Assembly (NCBI RefSeq): GCF_021654775.1
Contig: NZ_AP025343.1
Span: 3,687,501-3,751,500 of the forward strand
Length of the DNA: 64,000 bases
DNA from: Paenibacillus azoreducens
GTDB taxonomy: Bacteria > Bacillota > Bacilli > Paenibacillales > Paenibacillaceae
Direction of reading: 5' to 3'
The notes below the pieces were generated by a model. The model was not told where the DNA came from. It ran no database searches and saw only the letters and a list, made by a program, of their open reading frames with translations. Shown here one piece after another: positions 44,072 to 53,218 of this stretch (the stretch's first letter is position 1; each line of letters starts with the position of its first letter). The translations under genes were made by a program, and so were the position numbers.

Positions 44072-44870
44072 GGGGGCTAACACCTCCTTTGCTCAGGAAC
44101 CTCTGAGATCGATACCTGCATAATTGCTGGGTATATTCATGCTCAGGCTGCCTTAATACCCTTTCGGTGCTTCCCTGCTCGATTATTTTTCCATCACGCA
44201 TTACACCGATCGTATCCGCGAGATAACTCGCAAGGAGTACATCATGCGTAATAAACAGCATACTCATGTGTAGATCCGATATGAGATGATGCAATAAAGA
44301 TATGACTTCCGCTTGTGTCGTGACATCAAGTGCACTCGTAGGCTCATCGGCTATGACGACTTCAGGCTTTAAACAAAGCGCCATCGCGATCATTACACGT
44401 TGATTCATTCCGCCGCTTAGCTCATGAGAATAACTTTTCATGACATGAGCCGAATCTTTCAAAAGAACTTGTCCCAGCATCTTTTCCGCTTGTTTTTCCG
44501 CCTCATGCCTCGAAATCGGTAAATGACTGCGCATCAGATCACTGAATTGCCTGCCGATCGGGATCGACGGATGCAATGCTTGTTCAGGATGCTGAAAAAT
44601 GGCACCTATACGTTTCCCCCTGATTTTTCGCCAGTCCTTTTCAGTTAGACGATTCAGTTTATAGCCTCGTAACATGATGTCACCTGTCATGTGCAGATCA
44701 GCGGGAAGCATCCCTAAAATAGCTTTACTTGTTAATGTTTTACCGCTTCCGCTCTCCCCTAATAAGCAGTAAGTTTTCCCTGATTCCAAAGAAAAACGGC
44801 TGTGATGTACAAGCGACTGACCGTATGCGTTTCGAATATTCAAATTTTCTATTTCCAGTATGGCATCCAT
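44037..44870 (-). CDS. Peptide/nickel-type ABC importer ATP-binding protein (OppD/NikD-like)
   Basis: 277 residues from ATG 44870, which overlaps the permease stop by one base (TGATG), with GGGAGATGTG upstream. Walker A GESGSGKTLTSKAILGML, Q-loop IGAIFQHPEQALHPSIPIG, signature HELSGGMNQRVMIAMAL, Walker B VVIADEPTSALDVTTQ. Pairs with the next gene's product to power import. It lacks the long iron-sulfur-type C-terminal tail found in many OppD proteins. Confidence 0.92.
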   Translation of the reverse strand: MDAILEIENLNIRNAYGQSLVHHSRFSLESGKTYCLLGESGSGKTLTSKAILGMLPADLHMTGDIMLRGYKLNRLTEKDWRKIRGKRIGAIFQHPEQALHPSIPIGRQFSDLMRSHLPISRHEAEKQAEKMLGQVLLKDSAHVMKSYSHELSGGMNQRVMIAMALCLKPEVVIADEPTSALDVTTQAEVISLLHHLISDLHMSMLFITHDVLLASYLADTIGVMRDGKIIEQGSTERVLRQPEHEYTQQLCRYRSQRFLSKGGVSPRASSSTAVQRN

Positions 44871-45673
44871 CACATCTCCCTCCTGAGTCGCTCGCCTACG
44901 ATTTGGAACGAACAGGCTGTCAGGAAAATCATAAAACCCGGGAAAAACCCCATCCATGGCGCAACTTGCAAATAATTTTTCCCATCCAATAACATAACGC
45001 CCCATTCAGGCGAAGGAGGCTGAGCACCAATTCCTAAAAAGGATAAACCGGATAAAGTCAAAATCACCTTACTTACATCCAGAATCAACATAGTTCCAAT
45101 CTGAGGGGCGATATTCGGCATCATATGCCTTATTATAGTTCTCATTCCAAATGATCCGCTTACCCTGCTCGCCATAATATACGGCTCCTTTTTAACATCA
45201 TGGATCAAACCACGAATTAATCTTACATACTTGGCCCACCAGGAAAGAATAACTGCGAAATAGACATTCTCCATGCCAAAACCAAGGAAACCGACAATCA
45301 CGATGGTGAGAAGGACACTCGGCATGGCCGTAAATATATCCGTCAAGCTCATCATCAACATGTCAAGTTTTTTTCCAAAAAAGGCACTTATCGTGCCGAC
45401 GAAGAGTCCGATCAACATGACAACGCTGAGAACTACGAATACAGGGAACACGGAGTCGCCGATGCCATGAATCACACGACTAAACAAGTCTCTGCCTAAA
45501 TAATCCGTTCCAAACGGATGAGAGAGGGTTGGCGGAAGAAGCTTTTCTTGTTGATTGGTTTGGAATGGGTCATAAGGTGAAATCCATGATGCCGTGAGTC
45601 CTGCAACCATGAGCAAGACAATAAATAACAAGGCTGTTGTTGGAAGTTTATTCGCTCGAACGAGATTCATCAT
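44870..45673 (-). CDS. Peptide/nickel-type ABC importer permease (OppC/NikC-like)
   Basis: About 267 residues; ATG 45673 (or 45670) after AGAGGTGG, overlapping the previous stop. N-terminal helix, then SHPFGTDYLGRDLFSRVIHG, the diagnostic OppC/NikC/DppC segment, and the coupling loop EPYIMASRVSGSFGMRTIIR. Five to six transmembrane segments. Works with the upstream permease as the channel heterodimer. Confidence 0.92.
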   Translation of the reverse strand: MMNLVRANKLPTTALLFIVLLMVAGLTASWISPYDPFQTNQQEKLLPPTLSHPFGTDYLGRDLFSRVIHGIGDSVFPVFVVLSVVMLIGLFVGTISAFFGKKLDMLMMSLTDIFTAMPSVLLTIVIVGFLGFGMENVYFAVILSWWAKYVRLIRGLIHDVKKEPYIMASRVSGSFGMRTIIRHMMPNIAPQIGTMLILDVSKVILTLSGLSFLGIGAQPPSPEWGVMLLDGKNYLQVAPWMGFFPGFMIFLTACSFQIVGERLRREM

Positions 45674-46617
45674 AGTTCCCACCTCTGTTTGTCAAGATGG
45701 ACACGCGGATCGGTTAAAAAAAATAGGACATCGGTTACGAAATTAAACACAAATATAAAAGCAGCCACGAAAAGCGCGCTTCCTTGAATGACAGGGAAAT
45801 CCCGGCGATAAATAGCTTCGAGCATATATTTTCCAAACCCTGGAAAACTAAAAATCGTTTCGGTTATGATAGATGCGCCAAAAAAGCTTGGCAAGCTAGT
45901 CGTGATTAGCGTCAGTATCGGAATGAACATGGAGCGGAATAAATAAGATGGATAAAAGATAGATGGTCGCAAGCCTCTGGCTCTTGCCGCCTCAATATAG
46001 GAGAATTTACTATATTGAATGGTATATGATCGTACCATCCGAATGAAGTAAACACTTTCCGCGATGGAAATCGCCGTTATTGGAAGCACATAATGCAGTG
46101 CGGAAGAGCTCCCGACAACGGGAAGAATAGGCCATATAACACCGAAAACATACATGATTAGAATAGCGAGCCAATATAAAGGTACTGACAACCCTAAAAT
46201 GGTTACCGAATAAATAACCCGATCCGGAATCGAGCCTGCATTTAATCCTAACCAAATGCCAACCGGTATGGAAATCAACGCCGTAAGTAAAAAGGAGCCT
46301 GTAATCAATCTGAACGTCGGATCTAAGCGGTCGATCATCTCATTTAACACCGGTTCGCCAGACATAAAAGAATTTCCTAATTCTCCTCGGAAGATCTGAT
46401 GTACCCATGCTATGTATTGCTGAATAAACGATTGATCAAGGCCCCACTGCTCCTGTAAATGAGCCACCAACGATTGCTCAGGTACCACTCCAATTTGTAA
46501 CAGTATCATCGACGCCGGATCACCCGGCGCCAGACGCATTAGTGTGAAGACGAACAATGAAAATAGGACAAGCGTAACCATTAGCATCAACAGACGATGG
46601 ATCATGGAACGCAGCAT
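45670..46617 (-). CDS. Peptide/nickel-type ABC importer permease (OppB/NikB-like)
   Basis: 315 residues from ATG 46617, overlapping the binding-protein stop (TAATG). LVLFSLFVFTLMRLAPGDPA and LDQSFIQQYIAWVHQIFRGE then LGNSF are the typical OppB/NikB N-terminal features; the coupling loop is YIEAARARGLRPSIFYPSYL, and the C-terminus IETIFSFPGFGKYMLEAIYR-like (ITETIFSFPGFGKYML) is standard. Six helices. Only a weak ribosome site, consistent with translational coupling. Confidence 0.92.
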   Translation of the reverse strand: MLRSMIHRLLMLMVTLVLFSLFVFTLMRLAPGDPASMILLQIGVVPEQSLVAHLQEQWGLDQSFIQQYIAWVHQIFRGELGNSFMSGEPVLNEMIDRLDPTFRLITGSFLLTALISIPVGIWLGLNAGSIPDRVIYSVTILGLSVPLYWLAILIMYVFGVIWPILPVVGSSSALHYVLPITAISIAESVYFIRMVRSYTIQYSKFSYIEAARARGLRPSIFYPSYLFRSMFIPILTLITTSLPSFFGASIITETIFSFPGFGKYMLEAIYRRDFPVIQGSALFVAAFIFVFNFVTDVLFFLTDPRVHLDKQRWEL

Positions 46618-48218
46618 TATTGTGCTTCTTTCTTTAAGCGATGCCACTTCACCGGATCGTCTTCAATTGCATTGAAAGTAAAGCCGACAAGTTCGCGCGA
46701 ATGAACAAAAGTTTGCTTGGCGTAGTAAATCGGCACTGACATCGCTTCCTCGTGCATGCGCAAAAACACTTGGTCAAATAGCGCCTGCTGCTTTTCTGCT
46801 AAGACCGTAGAAGCAATCTGATCCAGCAAGTCCGACAATGGACGATCTTGATAAGCAACTCCCGGCGTTGACGGCGAACTGTAGAATAAAGAGGACAAGA
46901 ATCGATATGGCAATTGAGCATCGGTATACGTTCGATACATCAACAGGTCATAATCCTTGCTGCTCCATAGCGTATCGTAGTAAGCTGCCCGTTCCTTATT
47001 CACGATGTTAATTTGGATTCCTATTTGCTTCATGTTGTCTTGAAAAATTTCAGCCATCTCTTTCCACTCCGGATATTCTTCCGTTTGAATCACCAATCGC
47101 AACTGCAAGATTTGTCCGTCTCTCTCATATAGCTGCTTTTTCTCATTCCATTTGTAGCCCGAGGCTTCAATCCGTTGTTTGGCCTTCTCGGGATGATAAG
47201 GATAGAAAGGCTGATTGTCGTCCGTTACAAAGGCGACGTTCTTTTGAAACAATCCTTTGATTGGATCACTGCTTCCATCTGCATATTTATTCGTATCATT
47301 TCCATAATTCATGGCTTGTCGTATATTTTTATCCGATAGAAATGCATTGTTTTGGTTAATGACCAAAAAATAGGACATGGTGCTGGTCCCCGTTTCAACC
47401 ACATACTTGTCTTTATTTTGAAAAACACTTAGACTTTCCGCTGGAATATTGCCAAGTTCCCCGCCTGCAAGATCCGCCTCTCCGGATTGCAGTGCTAACA
47501 CCCTTGCCTGTGGATCCGTAATGACTTTAAAAACAAGAGAATACTCTGAAGGTTTCTCTAACCAATAATGCTCGTTTGCAACCAGAACCGTCTCAACTCC
47601 TTGATGATAGCTGTCTATTTTCCAAGGGCCCGTTCCGATCGCTTTGTCAAAAGTTCCATTCACATCCCCCACAGGAATGACCGAGTTTGGACTCATAATT
47701 CGAAATGGCCTTGCTTGACTAAGCTCATACAATACTTGTGTTGCGGTTTCTTTAAAAGTAAGTACGACGGTGTTATCATCAGGAGCTTCTATTTTTTTTA
47801 GCAAACGGGATATTTCAAGCCCAGCATTCTCTTCTCTGCTCGTCGCTCGCTCCAAAGAAAACTTAACTGCTGCTGAATTCAAAGGACTGCCATCCGAGAA
47901 TTTGATTTGTTTTCTTAGATGAAAACGATAGGTCTTTCCGTTATCGGAGACTTCCCATGATTCGGCCAGGCTCGGGGCGATTTTGCCTTCTCCTTCATAT
48001 TCCACAAGCGCATCATATACGGCGGCATGCGTTTGCCGTGTTCCATTGTATGTCGTCGCATCAAGTTTATCCCCTTCCGTATCCTGTGTGACCGCTACAA
48101 CGATTTGCTTGTTCGCTTCTTGGACAGTACTGGAAGTCGAGCTTTTTGTTTGTGAGCACCCCATAATTAACAAAAACGTCAAAACAACCACAACACTGAA
48201 ACAATATCTGCTATACAT
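46617..48218 (-). CDS. Peptide/nickel-type ABC importer substrate-binding lipoprotein (NikA/CntA-like)
   Basis: 533 residues from ATG 48218 behind AGGAGGAGTAGGG. Lipoprotein signal with lipobox LLIMGC, then a family-5 solute-binding fold: TYNGTRQTHAAVYDALVEYE, APSLAESWEVSDNGKTYRFH, LRKQIKFSDGSPLNSAAVKF, FDKAIGTGPWKIDSY. This family includes NikA (nickel complexes), CntA (staphylopine-metal) and oligopeptide binders. The perfect Zur box overlapping its promoter argues for uptake of zinc, probably as a complex (inference). First gene of the five-gene importer operon. Confidence 0.9.
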   Translation of the reverse strand: MYSRYCFSVVVVLTFLLIMGCSQTKSSTSSTVQEANKQIVVAVTQDTEGDKLDATTYNGTRQTHAAVYDALVEYEGEGKIAPSLAESWEVSDNGKTYRFHLRKQIKFSDGSPLNSAAVKFSLERATSREENAGLEISRLLKKIEAPDDNTVVLTFKETATQVLYELSQARPFRIMSPNSVIPVGDVNGTFDKAIGTGPWKIDSYHQGVETVLVANEHYWLEKPSEYSLVFKVITDPQARVLALQSGEADLAGGELGNIPAESLSVFQNKDKYVVETGTSTMSYFLVINQNNAFLSDKNIRQAMNYGNDTNKYADGSSDPIKGLFQKNVAFVTDDNQPFYPYHPEKAKQRIEASGYKWNEKKQLYERDGQILQLRLVIQTEEYPEWKEMAEIFQDNMKQIGIQINIVNKERAAYYDTLWSSKDYDLLMYRTYTDAQLPYRFLSSLFYSSPSTPGVAYQDRPLSDLLDQIASTVLAEKQQALFDQVFLRMHEEAMSVPIYYAKQTFVHSRELVGFTFNAIEDDPVKWHRLKKEAQ

Positions 48219-48307
48219 CCCTACTCCTCCTACTTCTCTCCTTCGATGTTTGTGATTAAACTGCTGCAATAAACAGGAACACTTGCATACGGAGTAATCT
48301 TTGTTTA

Positions 48308-48337
48308 TTATTAATCGTAATCATTACGATTTGCAAG
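48308..48337 (-). promoter_or_regulatory. Importer promoter overlapping the Zur box
   Basis: On the minus strand TTGCAA (48337-48332) and AATAAT (48313-48308, five of six matches to the -10 consensus) are 18 bp apart. The spacer is almost entirely the Zur box, so bound repressor would exclude polymerase. About 90 bp before the binding-protein start. Confidence 0.6.
48316..48330. promoter_or_regulatory. Perfect Zur box
   Basis: TCGTAATCATTACGA is an exact match to the Bacillus Zur 7-1-7 consensus TCGTAATnATTACGA, and the symmetry extends to AATCGTAAT-C-ATTACGATT (48314-48332). It differs from the Fur and PerR variants at the discriminating bases. It sits between two divergent genes, 36 bp before the methyltransferase start. 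Confidence 0.88.
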
Positions 48338-48366
48338 ATATTTTTTACTAAAGGAGACTATGTTTC

Positions 48367-49122
48367 ATGACGGAGCATCAATTTGCGCAACAATATCGTG
48401 ATTATTGGGACAAAGGAGCAGCTGTCTATGATGAAATCGTAGATACAGAATTTGAAACGGATACATATGATCATTGGAAAACGATCCTGAATAACCTTTT
48501 ATCCGGCAAACAAAATCTAAAGATCCTGGATGTTGGAACGGGTCCCGGATTTTTTGGCGTTTTGCTTAGTCGTATGGGCCATCAGGTTACTGCCATCGAT
48601 TCCTCGCCGGAAATGATAGCCAAAGCTAAAAAGAATGCGGAAAAATATAACTGCAATATCAAGGTCATTGAGACGGATATCATAGAATATAAAACTGAAA
48701 AAACATTTGATATCATCATTTCCAGAAATGTAACCTGGTTCCTATATAATCCTGTTGCCGCTTATCAAAATTGGCATAGGATGCTTAATGACGAGGGGCA
48801 AGTTATTGTTTTCGATGCGAATTGGAATTTGTTTTTGAGTAATCCCCAGGAAGCAGCGCTCTATCGACAAGCGAAGAAGGAGGCTTTTGAGCAAGGTTTC
48901 TTGCCTTACCGCGAAGAGAAAGACATTGAGGAAGGGGATCAACTGGCGCTTACCTTACCGTTGACCTACGTAAGAAGACCCGAATGGGACCGCGAAATGC
49001 TTAAGTTTATTGGCTTTAGTAAAATTCAAGTTCATGAAGGATTCGATTCTAACTTTTACAGTACAGGAGAAAAAATCCTAAACCGTCATAGGCCCATGTT
49101 TGTGATCGTCGCTGAAAAATAG
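48367..49122 (+). CDS. Class I SAM-dependent methyltransferase, Zur-box-associated
   Basis: 251 residues from ATG 48367, behind AAAGGAGACTATGTTTC. N-terminal cap (HQFAQQYRDYWDKGAAVYDE), motif I LKILDVGTGPGFFGVLLSRM, motif II VTAIDSSPEMIAKAKKNAEK, and ISRNVTWFLYNPVAAYQNWH RML as the UbiE/Methyltransf_11-like region. The N-terminal DYWDKGAAVYDE and the central Trp-rich segment are unlike menaquinone or ubiquinone methyltransferases. Divergent from the importer operon with a perfect Zur box between. It may modify a zinc-chelating compound, but no other biosynthetic gene is in the window. Confidence 0.85.
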   Translation: MTEHQFAQQYRDYWDKGAAVYDEIVDTEFETDTYDHWKTILNNLLSGKQNLKILDVGTGPGFFGVLLSRMGHQVTAIDSSPEMIAKAKKNAEKYNCNIKVIETDIIEYKTEKTFDIIISRNVTWFLYNPVAAYQNWHRMLNDEGQVIVFDANWNLFLSNPQEAALYRQAKKEAFEQGFLPYREEKDIEEGDQLALTLPLTYVRRPEWDREMLKFIGFSKIQVHEGFDSNFYSTGEKILNRHRPMFVIVAEK

Positions 49123-49151
49123 GGTTCATATTTAAAAAAGCTAAAAGCAAA

Positions 49152-49186
49152 CAGCCCTCTACTCTTTCAGAACAAGCAGAGGGCTG
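49152..49186. terminator. Hairpin after the methyltransferase gene
   Basis: CAGCCCTCT / AGAGGGCTG perfect nine-base stem with a 17-base loop, 30 bases past the stop. T tail is weak on the plus strand. Confidence 0.6.
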
Positions 49187-49335
49187 CATTCATTATGCAT
49201 GATTCAGTTCAGCAGCTGCCTTGCGGCTATCCCTTCTTGAAGGTGCGTCGTGAGATTCATGCTTATCCTCCGCACATGAACAGGTGCAGAAGTTGAGCGC
49301 TTTGTGATGAAGGACATTCCTATATAAGCGCAGGT

Positions 49336-50475
49336 TTACTGAATCTTCTTCCCCTTGCCGTGAAGAATCTTCAATTCTCCGTTCTCATAACCGACCGTGT
49401 AGCTCATACGGTAACTCTGATAGACGGTACCGCTCTTGCGCCGCTCTTCGGCCGTAATTTCAACCCTGACCATAGCACCGTCGGCCTGCTCTTCAAGCGA
49501 CAGGTGGTCTAGCGTAATGTAACCGGTATTCAGATATCCCGCTCGAAAATTTTCGTAACTTATCCCGCTCTGCCAATCGCTGCCCAGGAGGGAATACGCA
49601 GTGACATAATCGCCGTTGCTCAGGCTTTGATAGAAGTACGCGACAATATCCCGTTCGTCCCCTACCGCTCCGCCGCTGTCCGTACCATACTCATCTCCAT
49701 CGGCTATGGCTGGAAGCTTGGTCATCGGCGTCTTCGACCACTCCCTTGCCTGCTGCAAAATGCTGGAGATTGGGATGCTGAATCCGATCCCCGACTCCTC
49801 GGTGGCGGCCGCCGAATTGATGCCCAGCACCTCGCCAGTTTCAGCGTTGACCAGCGGTCCTCCGCTATTACCATGGGTGATCGGCGCAGAGATCTGGTAT
49901 AGATTGCTGTATGTATAAGAATCGATGTCGAAGCTTCGTCCAAGGCCGCTGATAATGCCGGTTGTAACCGTATTTTCCAGTCCCAGTGGGCTGCCTAGCG
50001 CGAGGATTTCGTCCCCGATCTCCGGCTTGTAGCGCTCAGCCACAGGGAGCGGATCGAGCTTCTTAAGCTCCTGTACGCGGACCACAGCAATATCTATATC
50101 CGTGCCGATACCGATGACTTTCCCTTTATATTCTTTGTGATTCAGCGTCCGTACTGTCACCTGCGCCGACCCGGCTACGACGTGGGCGTTGGTCAGCAGG
50201 TCACCTTCATTGTTGTACAGAAATCCTGATCCGAGTCCGCTTCCCGATTCGATGGTGACGACCCGTTTCTGGCTGTCTTCGATAATCTCCTTGCGGGTCT
50301 TCTGGGGCTTCGTCTTTGCAACCGGCGTGACCGTCTTCGCTGAAGTCTGCACCGCTAGTAGCGGCTGCCCTGCCAGCTGATTCTCGGCACTCCGGTGAAT
50401 GATATACGCGCCTCCGCTTCCCAAGCCAATGATGATCAGGCAGCTCAGTGTACTCATCCAAAATCCTTTACTCAT
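49336..50475 (-). CDS. Membrane-anchored trypsin-like serine protease (HtrA-like, no PDZ)
   Basis: 379 residues. N-terminal hydrophobic anchor (FWMSTLSCLIIIGLGSGGAY), a linker, then a chymotrypsin-fold domain with the triad His in LLTNAHVVAGS, Asp in GTDIDIAVVRV and Ser in ITHGNSGGPLVNAETGEVLG. The oxyanion GNSGGP is intact, so it should be active. Unlike HtrA/DegP there is no PDZ domain; the C-terminal 110 residues (DIVAYFYQSLSNGDYVTAYS ...) look like an NTF2/DUF4878-type extracellular domain. The next gene upstream on the same strand ends 12 bases before it, so they are co-transcribed. Confidence 0.88.
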   Translation of the reverse strand: MSKGFWMSTLSCLIIIGLGSGGAYIIHRSAENQLAGQPLLAVQTSAKTVTPVAKTKPQKTRKEIIEDSQKRVVTIESGSGLGSGFLYNNEGDLLTNAHVVAGSAQVTVRTLNHKEYKGKVIGIGTDIDIAVVRVQELKKLDPLPVAERYKPEIGDEILALGSPLGLENTVTTGIISGLGRSFDIDSYTYSNLYQISAPITHGNSGGPLVNAETGEVLGINSAAATEESGIGFSIPISSILQQAREWSKTPMTKLPAIADGDEYGTDSGGAVGDERDIVAYFYQSLSNGDYVTAYSLLGSDWQSGISYENFRAGYLNTGYITLDHLSLEEQADGAMVRVEITAEERRKSGTVYQSYRMSYTVGYENGELKILHGKGKKIQ

Positions 50476-50487
50476 GTTCCATGCCTC

Positions 50488-51741
50488 CTATTCTAGATAC
50501 CAGGATGCGTTGGTAACCTGAACCTGCGCCTGTTCGTATACCCCATAATACGAGGTTGAAAAGACCCCTGATTCTCCAGGGTTCAGCCTGAACGGAGAAA
50601 CGTCGGTATAGACATTGCCGATATAGGCTCCCGAGGAGTTGCTGTAAATCTCCATGTTGACGCTGATTGAATAGATCGGGCGAGTCGCGCCGTTCGTGAT
50701 CGTCCCGGTAATGGATAGATCGCCGTAATCGTCAAGAACAGCTTTAAGGTTCGACACATTCACCGCCGCCGTCCGGTTATTCAATTCTTCTTCGGCCGCC
50801 TTCTGCTGGGCCAGTTGTATACGCTTCGCCTCGGCTTTCTCGAATTCCCGCTTCGCTTGCGCGATCTGCTTTCGGTACGCCGTCAGTTTCTCGTTGCCCG
50901 TATCATAAGACAGTCCGTTGTCCACTTCCGCCAGCGCTCCTGCAAAATCCTTTTTTCGCAGCTTCGCTTCGGCGGATGAATAACTAAGACCGGTAATTTT
51001 GTTTATAATCTGTACTTTGACGGCTTCGGCTTCCTGGCCGCTAAGGCCGCGGACCGTGTCCAACTTGTCTGCAAGCGCATCAACCGTGCTCAGCTTGTCC
51101 AGCTCGCCTTTGATTCTTAGTACCTTTAGCATAACTTGATCCGCCGCAAGTACCTTCTGAAGCGGCGCGAACAACGGTTCTTCCCGCTTGCCTATCATGT
51201 CCGCAATTTCCTTCAGCGTTTTCTCGCCTTCACCCAGTTTCTGCGACTTCAGCTGCTTGGAAACGTCGGCCAGCTGAGTCTGAAGTCGAGCAGCCTTGGA
51301 CGCGAGCTCCCGGTCCCGAGCAAGCACGGCATAGCGCGGCCTTTTCTCTTCGGCCCGTTCTAGCAGCTGGACGGCATCCGAGTAACGTCCGGCCAATGCT
51401 TCTTTCTTCGCCTGCTGCTGCAGAGCCATCACCTCCCGATTCACGGACTGCTCATGCTTGTAATAAAGCGTAAGCCCCAGGCCAACGACCCCGGCAAGCA
51501 GCAGCGGAATAATCCACTGGAACGCGCGTTTGCTACCTCTCTTGGAGATGACTGCTTGATTCTCTGGAAGCAGGTTTTCCCCCGGCTTACCTGCCGCGGC
51601 GTTCGACCGCTGGAGTGCCTCGGTGCCCGCCGCGACCTCCAGAACGGCCTGGCGCACTTCTTCCGTCAATAATTTTGCACCGCACTTACTGCATGTTTTC
51701 TGCTCCGAGGCACACTTTGCCCCGCACTGATGACAATACAC
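50488..51741 (-). CDS. Zinc-ribbon, single-span membrane protein with FxLYD-type C-terminal domain
   Basis: 417 residues from GTG 51741 behind GGGGGGAGAAAG. N-terminal zinc ribbon YCHQCGAKCASEQKTCSKCG AK, a basic stretch, one transmembrane helix (FQWIIPLLLAGVVGLGLTLY, about 72-92), a long Ala/Lys/Glu-rich helical region (about 100-310) with tetratricopeptide-like AGRYSDAVQLLERAEEKRP, and an FxLYD-like beta domain (LKAVLDDYGDLSITGTITNG to LNPGESGVFSTSYYGVYE). Zinc ribbons with this layout are common in Firmicutes envelope proteins. Co-transcribed with the serine protease, for which it may be substrate, anchor or regulator. Confidence 0.82.
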   Translation of the reverse strand: MYCHQCGAKCASEQKTCSKCGAKLLTEEVRQAVLEVAAGTEALQRSNAAAGKPGENLLPENQAVISKRGSKRAFQWIIPLLLAGVVGLGLTLYYKHEQSVNREVMALQQQAKKEALAGRYSDAVQLLERAEEKRPRYAVLARDRELASKAARLQTQLADVSKQLKSQKLGEGEKTLKEIADMIGKREEPLFAPLQKVLAADQVMLKVLRIKGELDKLSTVDALADKLDTVRGLSGQEAEAVKVQIINKITGLSYSSAEAKLRKKDFAGALAEVDNGLSYDTGNEKLTAYRKQIAQAKREFEKAEAKRIQLAQQKAAEEELNNRTAAVNVSNLKAVLDDYGDLSITGTITNGATRPIYSISVNMEIYSNSSGAYIGNVYTDVSPFRLNPGESGVFSTSYYGVYEQAQVQVTNASWYLE

Positions 51742-52049
51742 CTTTCTCCCCCCAGAGTCCTTTTTTCCACCTAGCCGGCGATGATGTACGCAGTACTATG
51801 TAAAAGCCAGGTCCTTAGCGAAGCGTATGGTTCAATAGACCTAACTCGCTAGTTTACTATACCATATTGTGGATGGACAGGAGAATATTATTTCGATAAA
51901 CCTCATACACCAGGTCTGCACAGTAAATATTGACGACTAAACTTCACAAAACCAATATTTGATGAATCATTAAGTCTTCATGAATGGGGAGAATTCGTAT
52001 TGTGACTTATCGGTATTCATGTAGATAAAATTTTATCATGAGCCAATTA
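51742..52049. other. Gap without a recognised feature
   Basis: 308 bases between the zinc-ribbon protein start and the end of aroC. It should hold the promoter of the protease operon, but I see no gene and no clear terminator or operator. Confidence 0.4.
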
Positions 52050-53105
52050 TTAGTACAGCAACGCCGCCTGTCTTTTATAGTGGTCTTCGATCACCATACA
52101 AGCCATTGCTTCAATTACTGGCACAATTCTGGGACAGATACAAGGATCGTGTCTTCCAACTGTTGTTATATTCCTTTCGTTTCCATCCATATCGATGGTT
52201 TGCTGTGGAATGGATATTGAGGAGGTTGGTTTGACGACAACCCGGAAGACAATATCCGCCCCCGTACTGATCCCTCCAAGAATGCCACCCGCATGGTTTG
52301 TTCGAAATCCCATTTCATCCATCTGGTCGTTGTGTTCGCTTCCCAGCATGGATGCCGCACGGAAGCCCGCTCCGAATTCAATTCCCTTGATTGCGCCTAT
52401 AGACAACATGGCCTTTGCCAGCTCAGCATCCAACTTATCAAACACGGGTTCCCCTAACCCCGCAGCAATTCCGCTAATGCGACATTCTACTATACCACCA
52501 CAACTATCGCCTTCCGCTGCAAGTTTTTCAATCCGCTCAATCATTTTGTCCGCCGCTGCAAGATCACATGCCCGAACAGGGTTTCGCTCAATGGCATCTG
52601 GGTCGAATGTTGTGCAACGGATGCCACCGATCTCAGTCGTATATGACACTACTGAGACTCCTCGCCGTTCCAACAACTTCCGTGCCACCGCTCCAGCAGC
52701 TACGCGAGCGGCAGTTTCCCTGCCTGAAGCCCGACCGCTTCCTCGATAGTCACGAAAACCATACTTCTTAACGTAGGAAAAATCCGCATGTCCTGGACGA
52801 AACATGAATTTGATGTCGTCGTACGCTGATGGACGCATATCCGTGTTATTCAAAATTATGCTCAATGGCGTCCCTGTTGTTCTGCCTTCGAAAACTCCTG
52901 ATAAAATACGAATTCTATCATATTCTTTACGTGAAGTTGTGACGGAAGATTGTCCCGGCTTTCTGCGATCCATCTGAATTTGAATGTACTCTTCGTTCAA
53001 TTCAATATCAGGAGTGACGCCTTCAATAATTACGCCTACTGCTTCTCCATGCGATTCACCAAATGTAGTCATTTTAAAACGTTCACCAAACGTACTTCCC
53101 GACAT
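52050..53105 (-). CDS. aroC: Chorismate synthase, stand-alone copy
   Basis: 351 residues. Signatures FGESHGEAVGVIIEGVTPDI, RRKPGQSSVTTSRKEYD, RPGHADFSYVKKYGFRDYRG GSGR-type FMN/EPSP region and RTNHAGGILGGISTGADIVF. Converts 5-enolpyruvylshikimate 3-phosphate to chorismate with reduced FMN. The usual Bacillus or Paenibacillus aroC sits with aroB or trp genes; here it is alone, divergent from a LysR regulator 113 bases away, which suggests a second, regulated copy. The active-site His and Arg segments look intact. Confidence 0.93.
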   Translation of the reverse strand: MSGSTFGERFKMTTFGESHGEAVGVIIEGVTPDIELNEEYIQIQMDRRKPGQSSVTTSRKEYDRIRILSGVFEGRTTGTPLSIILNNTDMRPSAYDDIKFMFRPGHADFSYVKKYGFRDYRGSGRASGRETAARVAAGAVARKLLERRGVSVVSYTTEIGGIRCTTFDPDAIERNPVRACDLAAADKMIERIEKLAAEGDSCGGIVECRISGIAAGLGEPVFDKLDAELAKAMLSIGAIKGIEFGAGFRAASMLGSEHNDQMDEMGFRTNHAGGILGGISTGADIVFRVVVKPTSSISIPQQTIDMDGNERNITTVGRHDPCICPRIVPVIEAMACMVIEDHYKRQAALLY

Positions 53106-53218
53106 AGATATTCCCCCTATTTTATTAATAAGATGTCCTTCTCCTTTAGATTAAGGGTATACTTGTAATAAATGAAATTGAAATATCAAACCTTTGTCAT
53201 AGAGAGGATTGATAGCAT

